From positions 35,628 to 99,627 of the forward strand of contig JAJFKP010000037.1 of assembly GCA_021773135.1 (NCBI GenBank): a DNA stretch of 64,000 nucleotides, read 5' to 3'. The position numbers and the translations under genes are program-made. Below, piece by piece: positions 43,072 to 53,200 of this stretch (positions within the stretch are counted from its first letter, which is position 1; each line of letters begins with the position of its first letter). The notes under the pieces are model-generated. The model ran no database searches, was not told the DNA's origin, and saw only the letters and a program-made list of their open reading frames with translations. This DNA is from Woeseiaceae bacterium (lineage in GTDB: Bacteria > Pseudomonadota > Gammaproteobacteria > Steroidobacterales > Woeseiaceae).

Positions 43072-44718
43072 ATGACACGTACTGAGAAAATGACGGGTGG
43101 TGAGGCCATGATTCGCGCCGCCGTCGCAAATGGAATCGACACTATTTTCGGATTGCCCGGGGCGCAGATTTACCCGATGTTCGACGCGCTGTATCGCATG
43201 CCTGAAGTGAAGCACGTGATCAGTCGTCATGAACAAGGCGCCGGTTATATGGCATTGGGTGCAGCGGCGGCGACGGGCAAACCCGCCGCATTTGCAGTTG
43301 TGCCGGGCCCAGGAATTCTGAATGCGTCTGCTGCGCTTTGCACGGCGGCGGGAACGAATAAACCGGTGCTCTGCCTGACCGGTCACGTTCCTTCAGAGTT
43401 TCTTGGTGTCGGGCGCGGGCATTTACACGAGTTACCCGACCAACGCGGTACGCTGGCGAGCATCATCAAGCACGCTGACCATATCTCCGATCCCACCAAT
43501 ACCTCTGCGCAGGTCAATGAGGCTTTTCACCAGATGTTGTCGGGCAGGCCGGGACCGGCTTCGGTTGAGATGTGCTGGGATACGATGGCGAAACCCTGGG
43601 ACGTTGAGATTGGTCCTGGCAATACGCAAATTGATAAGCCCGGCGTCGATGAAGATGTTGTCGATGACGCCGCAAAATTGATCGCGAAAGCCAAAAACAT
43701 CATGATCATGGTCGGCGGTGGTGCACTGCATGCCTCTGAGGAAGTTCTCGAGCTCGCACAGACGCTTGGCGCTGTTGTAACCTCGGCTCGCGGTGGACGC
43801 GGGGTCGTCAGCGAAGATCACCAATGCGGTGCGTCTTCGGCCGCCGCACGGCGACTTTGGGAAGATACGGATCTCCTGATTGGCATCGGTTCACGGCTGG
43901 AGATGCAGTTCATGCGGTGGGGCTCGATGATGGAATATATCGATCGATCGCCGGCAGACGGTCCAAAGGTCATTCGCATCGATATCGATCCAACCGAGAT
44001 GGACCGCCTCAAGGCAGATGCCGGTATTGTGGCCGATGCAGTGGACGGCACGCGTGCGTTAATCAAGGCGATCGGAAAGCACGGCCATCATGCTGGAGAT
44101 CCCGACCGAATCGCAGCGGCAAAAGCGACGGCCAGGAAAAACTTTGAGGAGATCCAGCCGCAGGTAGCCTACCTGGATGTCATTCGGGAAGTGCTGCCGC
44201 GGGACGGATTCTTTGTTGAGGAGCTGTGCCAGGTCGGTTTCGCAACCTATTACGCATTTCCTGTTTATGAACCGCGCACCTTCGTGACCTGCGGCTACCA
44301 GGGGACGCTCGGCTATGGCTTTCCGACGGGAATAGGTGTGAAGGCTGCGCTGCCGGGCAAAGCGGCGGTATCGATAATTGGTGACGGTGGATTCATGTTT
44401 GGCATGCCGGAGATGGCCACTGCCGTGCAGCACGACATTGGTCTGGTCACGATCGTGTTCAACAATAATTCGTTCGGCAACGTGCGTCGCGATCAGCAAA
44501 CACAGTATGAGGGCCACCTGATCGGCGCGGATCTTGTCAACCCCGACATGATGAAGCTTGCGGAAGCATTCGGCGCCGACGGCTACCGTGTGTCATCGCC
44601 CGATGCGTTAAAACCTGCGCTGGCAAAAGCGATTGACAAAGACAGACCTGCGTTGATCGAGGTAGAGGTAGAACGCGGCTCCGAACCGTCACCGTGGAAA
44701 TACATTACGTCCTATTAA
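43072..44718 (+). CDS. Thiamine pyrophosphate-dependent enzyme (acetolactate synthase-like)
   Basis: A 548-residue three-domain TPP enzyme. The activating glutamate is Glu54 (SRHEQGAGYM). The TPP/Mg motif begins at Gly437 (GDGGFMFGMPE) and ends with FNNNSFGN. The central domain (about 190-330) has the Rossmann-like AHAS fold. Branched-chain AHAS is usually paired with a small regulatory subunit, absent here, so a catabolic relative (2-oxoacid decarboxylase, benzoylformate decarboxylase, glyoxylate carboligase or similar) is as likely. It follows the NRAMP-like carrier closely. The reaction cannot be fixed from motifs. Confidence 0.88.
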   Translation: MTRTEKMTGGEAMIRAAVANGIDTIFGLPGAQIYPMFDALYRMPEVKHVISRHEQGAGYMALGAAAATGKPAAFAVVPGPGILNASAALCTAAGTNKPVLCLTGHVPSEFLGVGRGHLHELPDQRGTLASIIKHADHISDPTNTSAQVNEAFHQMLSGRPGPASVEMCWDTMAKPWDVEIGPGNTQIDKPGVDEDVVDDAAKLIAKAKNIMIMVGGGALHASEEVLELAQTLGAVVTSARGGRGVVSEDHQCGASSAAARRLWEDTDLLIGIGSRLEMQFMRWGSMMEYIDRSPADGPKVIRIDIDPTEMDRLKADAGIVADAVDGTRALIKAIGKHGHHAGDPDRIAAAKATARKNFEEIQPQVAYLDVIREVLPRDGFFVEELCQVGFATYYAFPVYEPRTFVTCGYQGTLGYGFPTGIGVKAALPGKAAVSIIGDGGFMFGMPEMATAVQHDIGLVTIVFNNNSFGNVRRDQQTQYEGHLIGADLVNPDMMKLAEAFGADGYRVSSPDALKPALAKAIDKDRPALIEVEVERGSEPSPWKYITSY

Positions 44719-44922
44719 GCAGGTTGTGACAAACGTATCAAGCTGAATTTGCCGTCAACCGGATCCGCTTGGAAACTGTGCTGGTTCCAGGCCGCAACAT
44801 AAATCAGCCCGCAATTATCGTCAGGGTCGATTTCGAAATCGCGGGCGGACCGGGACGTGGCCGCGACGCCACTCCGTCCACAGCCCTCGTTTGCTCCACT
44901 TCGTTGCGCAGACCACCAGTCG

Positions 44923-45699
44923 TTATTGACAGCTCTCGTGCTCTTGTTCCCACCAGCGGGACAGCAGGCGGTTGTAGTCGGTGATGTAGTCGCTGCCCGC
45001 GTCGAGTGCTGCGCGTTGCGCGCCACTTAATGCATCCAGGCTGACGGTCAACGTGAAATCATCGCGCTTGGTGTGACATTCGAGCAATTCATCAATGCCG
45101 CTAAATTCGACGACACCGCCTGATTCAAGACCAATCAGTTTCGCTCGACCGTCTGCATATTCCCGCGCCATGCGGGTCAGGCGATCGTCTTCCTTGATCC
45201 AGGAGATGACCTGGTCGGGAACCGACAGCATTGTATTGGTCGTTGGAAACCCGCTCGGGATATTGGCAGGGTTCAGGGCCATCTTGTCCATGGCCAGCAT
45301 ATCCTTGGGCCAAATGTAGTTGCCGCGCCGCATCATGACGACCGTGCCGTCGGGATAATGCAGTTCGTGACCGCGAATCGTGTTCTTCTTGTATTTATCG
45401 GGCCAGCCAACAACGGTGATCGGATCGCCGACTTTAATAGCTTTGAGCTCATCTGCGAATCCGAGCCGCTCCGCGTCACGCGGATCCTCGGTTGAAAGCA
45501 CCCATTTCTCAATCGTGCCATCTTCATTCTCTACATCGATTCGATAAATACTGTGTGGAAAAGAGAATCGGGCACTGGTGACCGTCCCTGCAACCTTCAC
45601 CTCAACCTTACCGTCGTAGTTAAGTACTGAATGATGCGCACAGGCAATCGTGAATGGAGCCAGTAACAGAGCGGCGGCAATTGAGATGATGGTTTTCAT
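44923..45699 (-). CDS. DUF6152-like periplasmic protein with C-terminal extension
   Basis: A 258-residue exported protein. A signal peptide (MKTIISIAAALLLAPFTIA) precedes CAHHSVLNYDG, the HHS motif that begins mature DUF6152 proteins. The first half is an OB-like beta domain (VKVAGTVTSARFSFPHSIY, KVGDPITVVGWPD). The second half (about 130-258) is mostly helical and of unknown type. AAGGAAC lies six bases before the ATG. It is the last gene of a leftward three-gene set with a 340-residue protein and a short DUF6152 protein. The function is unknown; paired His at the mature N-terminus suggests metal binding. Confidence 0.75.
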   Translation of the reverse strand: MKTIISIAAALLLAPFTIACAHHSVLNYDGKVEVKVAGTVTSARFSFPHSIYRIDVENEDGTIEKWVLSTEDPRDAERLGFADELKAIKVGDPITVVGWPDKYKKNTIRGHELHYPDGTVVMMRRGNYIWPKDMLAMDKMALNPANIPSGFPTTNTMLSVPDQVISWIKEDDRLTRMAREYADGRAKLIGLESGGVVEFSGIDELLECHTKRDDFTLTVSLDALSGAQRAALDAGSDYITDYNRLLSRWWEQEHESCQ

Positions 45700-45708
45700 T
45701 TATGTTCC

Positions 45709-46731
45709 TTAGAAGCGTCTTTGGGACCGCTCGAAATACATATCGAGCAGTTTCTCGTTGTACATTTGCCGGTAGAACGAATCGGGATCGCATTCGCTGG
45801 GATACATTTGGGTATCGGGATCACGCGTCCACATTCGGCGTCGCACCGGCGGTCTTTCGTAGTTGCCCGGATCGTGCAAGGTGATGACCCCATTGAGCGT
45901 ATTGCCGTTATCACTCAGTGAATAAACTTCCTGGAGGCGGGCGTTTTCAGAAACCGGTTCGCCACGAAAATCGCGCACGTTTTGTGACAGCATCGTGGTC
46001 TCAATGACAAGGTGCTCACCTTCCCAGTGCCCGGTTGAAAAACCCATGCCGGAATGTTGGTAAAATTCCGGGGCTTCCCGGCCGTCCATAAATATCCGCC
46101 GGACTTCGCTGTCGAATTCATAAATGAATGTCAGTCGATTGTCGCTGGCAAGAATTTCAAACGGGTAACCGCCCCATGCGACCATTGCGGTTATCCCCGG
46201 TGAGGCGCAGCGTACGTTCGGCTGGTCATAGTGCATCAGGTAGTCATCAAGCCACGCCTCGGCCGCGGGTGTCAGGTCCATCGTGTATTTGCGAAAGTCG
46301 ATGCCAGGCGCCGGCTTCCAGATGCCGGTCATGTCGACCGGTTTCGCGTCTGTCGGTCGTGCGACTGCCACATGTCTGGCACCCTGCCAAACCCCGTCGC
46401 CGACATTGACCCTGGCTTCACTCTCGACCGTGTAGGTTCCTGCGATTTGATCGCCGACAAGTTTGCCGCTTAGGCGCATTACGAAAACAAATCCACGGAT
46501 ATCCCGTGAGTCGATGGCCACCTCGAGAGTATCGCCATCGATAACGACGGGCGCCGGGCCTCCTTCGACAAACGCCTGCCAGGCATTGCCGTTACGCTCC
46601 AGTTGCAGGAGGCCAATAATGGGTGCGCCCTCCGGCTGCAGCTCGATCATCCATTCGCCTTCAAAGGCAGGATTGGCTTGCGACGTGAATGCCGCCATCA
46701 CGGCCACGAATAACGTGATTATCCTGGCCAT
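45709..46731 (-). CDS. Exported protein of unknown function, between two DUF6152-like genes
   Basis: A 340-residue protein with a signal peptide (MARIITLFVAVMAAFTSQAN). The first 120 residues form a beta-rich domain (GEWMIELQPEGAPIIGLLQL, GKLVGDQIAGTYTVES) like small secreted lipocalin-type domains. The rest (GMGFSTGHWEGEHLVIETTM, YEFDSEVRRIFMDGREAP) resembles sequences repeatedly seen beside DUF6152 genes in marine gammaproteobacteria. Its ATG lies one base past the stop of the upstream gene, and nine bases separate it from the next. I do not recognise a catalytic motif. It is probably a partner of the flanking DUF6152 proteins. Confidence 0.72.
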   Translation of the reverse strand: MARIITLFVAVMAAFTSQANPAFEGEWMIELQPEGAPIIGLLQLERNGNAWQAFVEGGPAPVVIDGDTLEVAIDSRDIRGFVFVMRLSGKLVGDQIAGTYTVESEARVNVGDGVWQGARHVAVARPTDAKPVDMTGIWKPAPGIDFRKYTMDLTPAAEAWLDDYLMHYDQPNVRCASPGITAMVAWGGYPFEILASDNRLTFIYEFDSEVRRIFMDGREAPEFYQHSGMGFSTGHWEGEHLVIETTMLSQNVRDFRGEPVSENARLQEVYSLSDNGNTLNGVITLHDPGNYERPPVRRRMWTRDPDTQMYPSECDPDSFYRQMYNEKLLDMYFERSQRRF

Positions 46732-46732
46732 G

Positions 46733-47107
46733 TCAGTAACTCTGCCCGAGGACCGTACCGTCCGGTAGCTCGATACTGATCAGCGACATGATCTTTCTCC
46801 CGTCGCGTCCCAGGTAGCCCTCAATGCTGACCTGGTCGCCGACGCCGATTGTTTCGCGGTTCCAGCCGCGGCGAACCAGTAAAGTAGGGCTGCTGGTCCG
46901 CACGTCCCACTGTTCCGTCTCACCTTTCTCATTCGTGACGTCAATGTAGTAACGAACGTGCGGATTCTTGAACCAGACTTCGGTTACGACACCGTCTATC
47001 GTGCGCGTCTGGTCACCAAGAAATTCTGCTGCAAATGAGTGATGCGCGCCGGCCGATGCGGCGACAAAGCACACGCCGATGACGCCGAGTATTAGTCTGG
47101 ATGCCAT
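46733..47107 (-). CDS. DUF6152 family periplasmic protein
   Basis: A 124-residue exported protein. A signal peptide (MASRLILGVIGVCFVAASAG) is followed at once by AHHSFAAEF, the defining HHSF start of DUF6152. An OB-like barrel follows (IDGVVTEVWFKNPHVRYYID, GVGDQVSIEGYLG) and the strand SLISIELPDGTVLG ends the protein. GGGGA is six bases upstream of the ATG. It is the first gene of the leftward set. The family has no assigned function; the His pair and single-domain fold suggest a metal-dependent or carrier role. Confidence 0.8.
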   Translation of the reverse strand: MASRLILGVIGVCFVAASAGAHHSFAAEFLGDQTRTIDGVVTEVWFKNPHVRYYIDVTNEKGETEQWDVRTSSPTLLVRRGWNRETIGVGDQVSIEGYLGRDGRKIMSLISIELPDGTVLGQSY

Positions 47108-47197
47108 CCAATTCCCCTGCTGAACTGTAGAGTAGACACGGTACTAGGGTGAAATATTACTGGCAAGATGCCGTTTGCCGGCATTCTGCGAAGTCGC

Positions 47198-47860
47198 TCA
47201 AGCGAGCGTTTTCATGCCATTACTGGTCTCGATCCTGGCGGATAGCCTGAATTGATTCGCCATCGCAACGTCTGCCTCTGTCGCCAGGGTCGCAAGCGCT
47301 GCACGAACCTGGTGCGGATGCGGGTGTTCGATACGCAGTCCGGACAAGTTGCCGGCTGCAGGTAAAGTCTGCGCCGGATGCGTGGTGTCACCCCAGTCGA
47401 TCAGGAACGGCACAGCGCCATCCAAGGGCATGGCATACGGGTCGGTCAGATGCCACTCGACCATGCTGCCGTCGGCCTGTTGCCGATTGCCAGGTTCGAT
47501 TGGCCCGATGCCGCTTCGCGCTCTTGCCGGGTCCAGTACGAATGCCGCCAGGTTCCTGACCCGCACGACCCAGGTAATGAGGCGTGGCCGTTGCTCGTCC
47601 GACAAATCAACCAGCCGCCCGCGCGCCGGTGCAGGCAGGTCCGGGTCTCGCGCGATGACTTCGAGATAAGTGTCCGGGCCAAGTGACAGCAGCGCGTTGT
47701 GCGTGCCGAATCGCGGATGCCGACCACCTGGAATCGGCCTGACACCAAGCAATGCTTCGATCGCATCCATGCCGCGCTCGAGCGTAGGACTCGCAAATAC
47801 AAGGTGGTCCAAATTCCCGGGGAGGCTGACGTTCCGTGAGGGTTCAGTCTTCGCAGACAT
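47198..47860 (-). CDS. VOC/glyoxalase-like domain protein
   Basis: A 220-residue protein of the Glyoxalase_3 (VOC superfamily) type. The first beta-alpha-beta unit has LDHLVFASPTLERGMDAIEA, with His and Asp at the metal-site position, followed by GTHNALLSLGPDTYLEVIA. The second half is degenerate. Metal-dependent isomerase, lyase or dioxygenase activities are known in the superfamily; none can be assigned here. It stands between the DUF6152 set and an amidohydrolase, same strand, with 20 to 90 base gaps. Confidence 0.82.
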   Translation of the reverse strand: MSAKTEPSRNVSLPGNLDHLVFASPTLERGMDAIEALLGVRPIPGGRHPRFGTHNALLSLGPDTYLEVIARDPDLPAPARGRLVDLSDEQRPRLITWVVRVRNLAAFVLDPARARSGIGPIEPGNRQQADGSMVEWHLTDPYAMPLDGAVPFLIDWGDTTHPAQTLPAAGNLSGLRIEHPHPHQVRAALATLATEADVAMANQFRLSARIETSNGMKTLA

Positions 47861-47880
47861 TGCGGAAACGGGATCTCGCT

Positions 47881-49107
47881 CTATTCGCTTACCGAGAAGG
47901 GAATGCGTTTCACCGCCATACGGCCGTTACTCATGACCATTAACACGTCCTGCAGCGCTTCAATATTCGTCAGCGGGTTTCCGGGCACCAGTATCAGGTC
48001 TGCCTCAAAGCCTGGTTTGATTTGACCGGTCTGGTCATCGACCTGCAGTAGCTCGGCAGAGTTAACGGTCGCCGTCTGCAGAGCTTCGAAATTGCTCATG
48101 CCCATGCGCACGAAATGTTCGACTTCGATCGAGATACGGTTGATTGATTCGGCATCGTAGTAATTGTCGGCACCGGTCGCTATTTTGACGCCCATTGCAT
48201 GTGCTTCGCGAATGACTTTTTCGAGCTGCGGCACCATGTGTTTGCCGCGCAGACGCAGCACATAGTTGTACTGCTCCTCATTCATTTCATCCATGGTGAC
48301 GTAGGTAGGCACCAGCCAGGTACCGCGTTCTTCCATCAACGTAAGCGTTTGCGAAGTGAGATAAGTCCCGTGTTCAATGCTACGGGCGCCGGCAAGAACG
48401 GCCGCCCTTGCGCCTTCGTTGCCGTGTGCATGCACCAGCACCGGCAAATCATGTCGTGCCGCTTCGTCCACGATAACGCGCAGCTGGTGCTCCGTATACA
48501 CCTGCTGGCGGGGATCCGTATCGGGCAGGCCAGCCCGCTGTGTTCCACGTGTCTTGATAACGTCGACGCCGCGGTCTGCGTTGATCTTGACCAGTCGGCG
48601 TAGCTCTTCGTCTGTGTTGACGCCTCCGGCAAGCTCGGCCAGCCGGGGGTCGGCCAGCACGGTGCCGCCAAGATTTGGCGTAACAAACACACCCGCTGCC
48701 TGGACGTCGGGACCGGGAATTGCCCCGCTCCTGGCCAGTTCGCGCAGCGCCACATCCTGGTAAGCCGACACGCTCGCGGTACGAATGGTTGTGACCCCGG
48801 ATTCGAGCGCGCGTTGTGCCTGGTCGAGCGTACTGATGTGCGTGTGCACATCGAACATTCCGGGCATCAGGTAGTTGCCCTCGAGATCGACGACCGTATA
48901 AGTAGCAGCAATTGCGGGGTTGCCACCTGCCAGGCGTTCAATCCTGCCATCCTTGACGAAGACCGTCGCGTTCTCAATGATTTCGTTATCGACGCCATTG
49001 AATATGTTGGCATTAATCAGTGCGAACGAATTTTCCTGTGCTGCGCTGAATTGCGCCAGCAACAGTATTGTCCAGGCTCCAATTTGTCGGCGTATCGCTC
49101 TGTACAT
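47881..49107 (-). CDS. Exported amidohydrolase (imidazolonepropionase-like)
   Basis: A 408-residue metal-dependent amidohydrolase with a signal peptide (MYRAIRRQIGAWTILLLAQF, cleavage near SAAQE). The HxH metal motif is FDVHTH, a candidate bridging Lys is in VDVIKTRG, further His are in VLVHAHGNEG and SIEHGTYL, and the catalytic Asp is in IATGADNYY. This is the pattern of the secreted prolidase/imidazolonepropionase-like group. GGAG lies six bases before ATG 49107; the longer frame to 49203 was rejected. It probably hydrolyses a dipeptide or cyclic amide in the periplasm. A second amidohydrolase lies at 50239-53553. Confidence 0.9.
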   Translation of the reverse strand: MYRAIRRQIGAWTILLLAQFSAAQENSFALINANIFNGVDNEIIENATVFVKDGRIERLAGGNPAIAATYTVVDLEGNYLMPGMFDVHTHISTLDQAQRALESGVTTIRTASVSAYQDVALRELARSGAIPGPDVQAAGVFVTPNLGGTVLADPRLAELAGGVNTDEELRRLVKINADRGVDVIKTRGTQRAGLPDTDPRQQVYTEHQLRVIVDEAARHDLPVLVHAHGNEGARAAVLAGARSIEHGTYLTSQTLTLMEERGTWLVPTYVTMDEMNEEQYNYVLRLRGKHMVPQLEKVIREAHAMGVKIATGADNYYDAESINRISIEVEHFVRMGMSNFEALQTATVNSAELLQVDDQTGQIKPGFEADLILVPGNPLTNIEALQDVLMVMSNGRMAVKRIPFSVSE

Positions 49108-49147
49108 TGTTTTCTCCGGGTCGTTTCGACAGCTCAATGGCTCGAGC

Positions 49148-50101
49148 TTAGTCCATATCCGCACGCTGGCGCACCCAGCGCACCGCATCTTCGTGAGTGC
49201 CATACCAGACGTCAGTCCTGGCGTTAATATATTCGATCAATTCACGCAGGATTACGATCCGCGAACGGTGGCCAATATAGTGCGGGTGCATCGTGAGGAC
49301 GAAGGTCGTGCCTTCCTCGTACGCCACATCAAATTCGTCTTTGTACACTTGAAGCACATCGCGTGGATTCGCATAGCGATCGCCGAGGGGATTCATCAGC
49401 GGCGCATCGTCCAGGATCCACTGCACCGGCAGCTCGACCAAGCCGGTGGGTTCGCCGCTGGCGACAATCTCGTAAGGTCGATCGTCCGCCATCAGCGATG
49501 AGTCGTAAAGAAAACCCATTTCAAGCAAAAGACTTAGCGTGTTGTCAGAAAAATTCCATGAGGGGGCGCGATAACCCACCGGACGTTTGCCGATAAGTTC
49601 CGTCATTCTTACAACAGCCTGCTGTAACAGACGCTCCTCATCATCGCGCTCAAGATTGGCGTTGCGTTCGTGAATCCACCCGTGCACACCAATTTCATGC
49701 CGGCCGGATGCCTGGATCATCTCGATCATCTGTGGCGCCAGCGAGAAACTGACGGCCGGACCAAAAAACGACGCAGGAACTGCATGCGTGTCGAGCAAAT
49801 CCAGGATGCGTCGCAGAGCGACACGTGCGCCGTATTCGCCCTGAGATAACCCGCCGATGCTGGTGTCGTTATTTCTAAGCCAGACGGTCTCATTGTCGAC
49901 GTCAAAGGACAGGAGTACGGCAACTTTTGCGCCCCCCGGCCAGTTTGTCGGCGTCAGGTCCCGACCGGCACGCACCAGGTTAACCGCCTTCTCGATCTGT
50001 TCATCCGACCATTCCCACGCCGGTGCCTCGTCTTGAGCGCGTGCCAAACTTGTGGTGAGGATCAGCGTTGCAATAAAGAACGCCGTCAGTGATTTATTCA
50101 T
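49148..50101 (-). CDS. NodB-type polysaccharide deacetylase, exported
   Basis: A 317-residue protein with a signal peptide (MNKSLTAFFIATLILTTSLA, cleavage near RAQDE). The NodB core has the metal-binding Asp in LSFDVDNETVW and the HxxxH in GVHGWIHER, with RAPSWNFSDN as motif 3 and a late His in TMHPHYIGH. This resembles PuuE/allantoinase-like and imidase-like deacetylases more than chitin deacetylases. ATG 50101 has AGGAG about ten bases upstream; ATG 50110 is the alternative. It sits between two amidohydrolases, which hints at a shared amide-bond substrate. Confidence 0.88.
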   Translation of the reverse strand: MNKSLTAFFIATLILTTSLARAQDEAPAWEWSDEQIEKAVNLVRAGRDLTPTNWPGGAKVAVLLSFDVDNETVWLRNNDTSIGGLSQGEYGARVALRRILDLLDTHAVPASFFGPAVSFSLAPQMIEMIQASGRHEIGVHGWIHERNANLERDDEERLLQQAVVRMTELIGKRPVGYRAPSWNFSDNTLSLLLEMGFLYDSSLMADDRPYEIVASGEPTGLVELPVQWILDDAPLMNPLGDRYANPRDVLQVYKDEFDVAYEEGTTFVLTMHPHYIGHRSRIVILRELIEYINARTDVWYGTHEDAVRWVRQRADMD

Positions 50102-50238
50102 GGTGCTCATTCTCCTGCGGCGTGGAACTCGCGAGGTCGTTCTGCAATACGAGCGTGCCGGCTTTTGAGTTCTGCACAAATTCGGCGATTCCGATACAGC
50201 GGACCGGGCCGTTGGTCGTGCGCGGTTAGTTGCTGTTG

Positions 50239-53200
50239 TTAGTGGGCCACCGGCGTCGTCGAGTAGCGCGCATCGTTTTCCGACCACCACCAGAAAGGCG
50301 CAAGGGGTTTCGTTTCCGGCCATTGCTCATCCAGCGTATCGCCGTCAAAAAGGCGCCCGTTCTGTACGATCCTGTCGATCTTTATCGTATTGCGGATGTC
50401 ATCCAGGGGGTTCGCCTCCAGTATAACCATGTCGGCAAGTTTTCCGGGCTCGATTGAGCCCAAATCCTCGTCGATGCCGATAATCCTGGCGCCGTCGATG
50501 GTTGCCGCGCGCAAAACTTCGATTGGCCGCATGTTGCCCATGTCTAAGCCCCACATCTCCCAGTGATATCCGAGGCCCTGCAATTCACCGTGAGCGCCGA
50601 TGCCGACAAGACCACCTGCACGCTGGATCTTGGTTGCCTGCTCCGCGGCCTGGCGGAATTGGAACTCATCGTCGCGCTGCCACATTGGCCTGCGCTGCGT
50701 CAGTTCATCGAGTCGGTTATGCGGATAAAAGCGCCGCAGTTTTTCGTTGTCGTGTACTTCCATGCGGGTGAAAAAATATTCGCGCATGGAAGCGGCGTTG
50801 TATTGCACCAGCAGCGTTGGTGTGTAGGCCGTCAGGGTATCTGCATAAAGTTGCACAACATCTTTATAGATGGGTGAGTCTGGCAGCGTATGTTCGTTGC
50901 CATGCATCCCGTCAATGGCGTGTGTGAGATCGAGTTTTTGGTCCCCGCCGCCTTCCGTCGTTGGCATCAGTCCAAGTTCCTTGCTGGCCAGGACAACCCA
51001 CTGTCGCTGCTGCCGGTTACCGACCACGTAGGACTTGATGTTGTTGGTATGATAGTGCTCCTTGTAGCGACGTAAATAGGCGAGTGTGGCGTCGTAGGAC
51101 TGGAAATCGTTGTTGCCAAAAATGCCGCGTGCGGTCATGAATGCTCGCTGTCCGATCGACTGGCCGGTTTCGACAAAATCGCGATAGGCAAGGTAATCCT
51201 TGTAGGCGGTTTGTACGTCGAGACCCGCTGTTACCCCGTACGCAAGACTGGCAGTCAACGTCCAGTTCTGCGGTTCCAGAACGTCCTGCGTACGAAACTC
51301 CCAGTGTGCGTGGGTATCGATGAACCCGGGCACGATATAGTTGCCGTTGACGTTAACGACTTCCGTATTCGCCGGGGCAGTCAGTGAGCCCGATTCGCCA
51401 ACCCCGACAATACGGTTGTCGGTAATCAATATTTCCTGATTTTCAAGGACTCGGTCCATTTCGTCGCTTGATGATCCGGCCATCGTGATGACGTTCGCAC
51501 TCGTCAGGAGCAGCGAGCCCGCCGGTGTGTGCCGTGGCACGACGACGTTGAAATCCAGCGCCGTGACCGACTCATGCTCGTCTGCCGGCACAAACGTTTC
51601 CTCCACGTCGGTCGTGTCGTCGTTGCCGTCTTCGTCCGATTTAAACTCGATGCTGGCCAATGGCCGGCTATAGAAAGTGTTGCCAATGGCCCACCAGATG
51701 GACGCGCCGTCTGCGAACCAGCCAAAATAGTCGGCGCCGATATCCGTGATCGCAATCGACGGGAGTGCAGGCTTACGCACATCGACAGTTGCGGCCTTGC
51801 CGCCGATACGAGTGGTTGCGATCACCCAGACCTGCTTGTTGACCAGGGCAAGGGCGTGCCTGCCATCGGGGCCTATGCGCACCGATTCTGCGTTTGGCGG
51901 CTCCTCGCCGCGACGGTTGCCGCGTGGTCCGGTAACGACGAGCTCTTCGCGGCGGTCGGAGCCGTCAAGCTGTGTCGAAAACAAGCCGGTTTCGTCCACC
52001 AGGAAGACCCGCTTTTCTGCGGCACCGAAGTGTGGGCTGCGGGCTCCCAGCGCCGGTTTGATCACTCTCTGCGCACCGCCGGACGCCGGCAGGGACACGA
52101 GTTCGAGCGGAATTCCAAGGCCGGTAAATTCGCTGAACGTCTGATGACGCATATACTCATTGCCACGCATCGCCAGCAGCGTTTCGCCATCGGGACTGTA
52201 AACGAGGTCCGTGTAGAAGGCAGCAATATCGGTCAGTTGCTGGGGGCTCCCGCGCCCATTGGAGCGCATGCGCCAAATGTGGCCACCTTCGTTCATCGAC
52301 CAGGTGACATAGCTTAACCAGCGGCCGTCAGGCGACCAGACCGGTTTGAATTCCCAGGCATCGCCGGCTGTCAGTCTTTCCGGTCGGGCGCCTTCGTCGG
52401 CGTCCATCACATAAATTTTTGTTAGCACCGAGGCCGCGATGCGTTGGCCGTCCGGCGATTGCTGAGGATCCTGAATCAGTGTCGCCGTCAGGTCGCCCTG
52501 CGGCACGCGGTACGAAGCGGTCAGGTCGGGGCCGACCTCGAGTGCAACGTCCGCAGTAAACGGAATTTCTGTTCGCTCACCGGATTCGATCGCCACCCGC
52601 CAGATTCTGCCCTGTGCATTGAAGACGACTGCACCGCCATCAGGCGTGAATGAAAATCCGGGCAGGAGGTCGCGACTTGGTGGCCGGTAGTTTTCCTGCG
52701 CGTCCCGCTGCACAGGGTAGCTTAGCCAGCGGTCGACCCCGCTGCCGAGGTTACGAATTCGCAGACCGGTTTGCGATTCGTCACGAGAACCGTACACCAA
52801 TAAATCTCCGTCCGGAGACAGCGCTGGCCGCACACCGCCGCCTTCGCTGCGAGTCAGCTGGTTGACCGTGCCGGTTGAGAAGTCGTAGCGACTGATCTGC
52901 GTTGCCGGGAAATTCTCTACCGGACCGTTACTGTCCTCGCCTTTCGCATAGTAGAGATAGCGACCGTCCGGGGAAACGGCCGCGCCAACGCCCCAGAATT
53001 CCTCGTCCTCTTTTGCTCCGGTAAGGGGCACGCCTTTCCCGCCGTCGATATGGTAGAGCGTCAACTCATTTTTCAGAGCCGTCTTAGTGACCACGATATA
53101 CTGGCTATCAGGGGTCCACGCCGGCGAGATAATGCCGAACTGTGATTCATCCGATAACTTTCGGGCATCGCTGCCATCGGGCCGTGCGATCCATAGATTG

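Noticed and set aside
51529..52317. 262-residue open frame antisense to the TolB-amidohydrolase fusion
   Set aside because: No domain, fully inside a gene with clear PD40 repeats.
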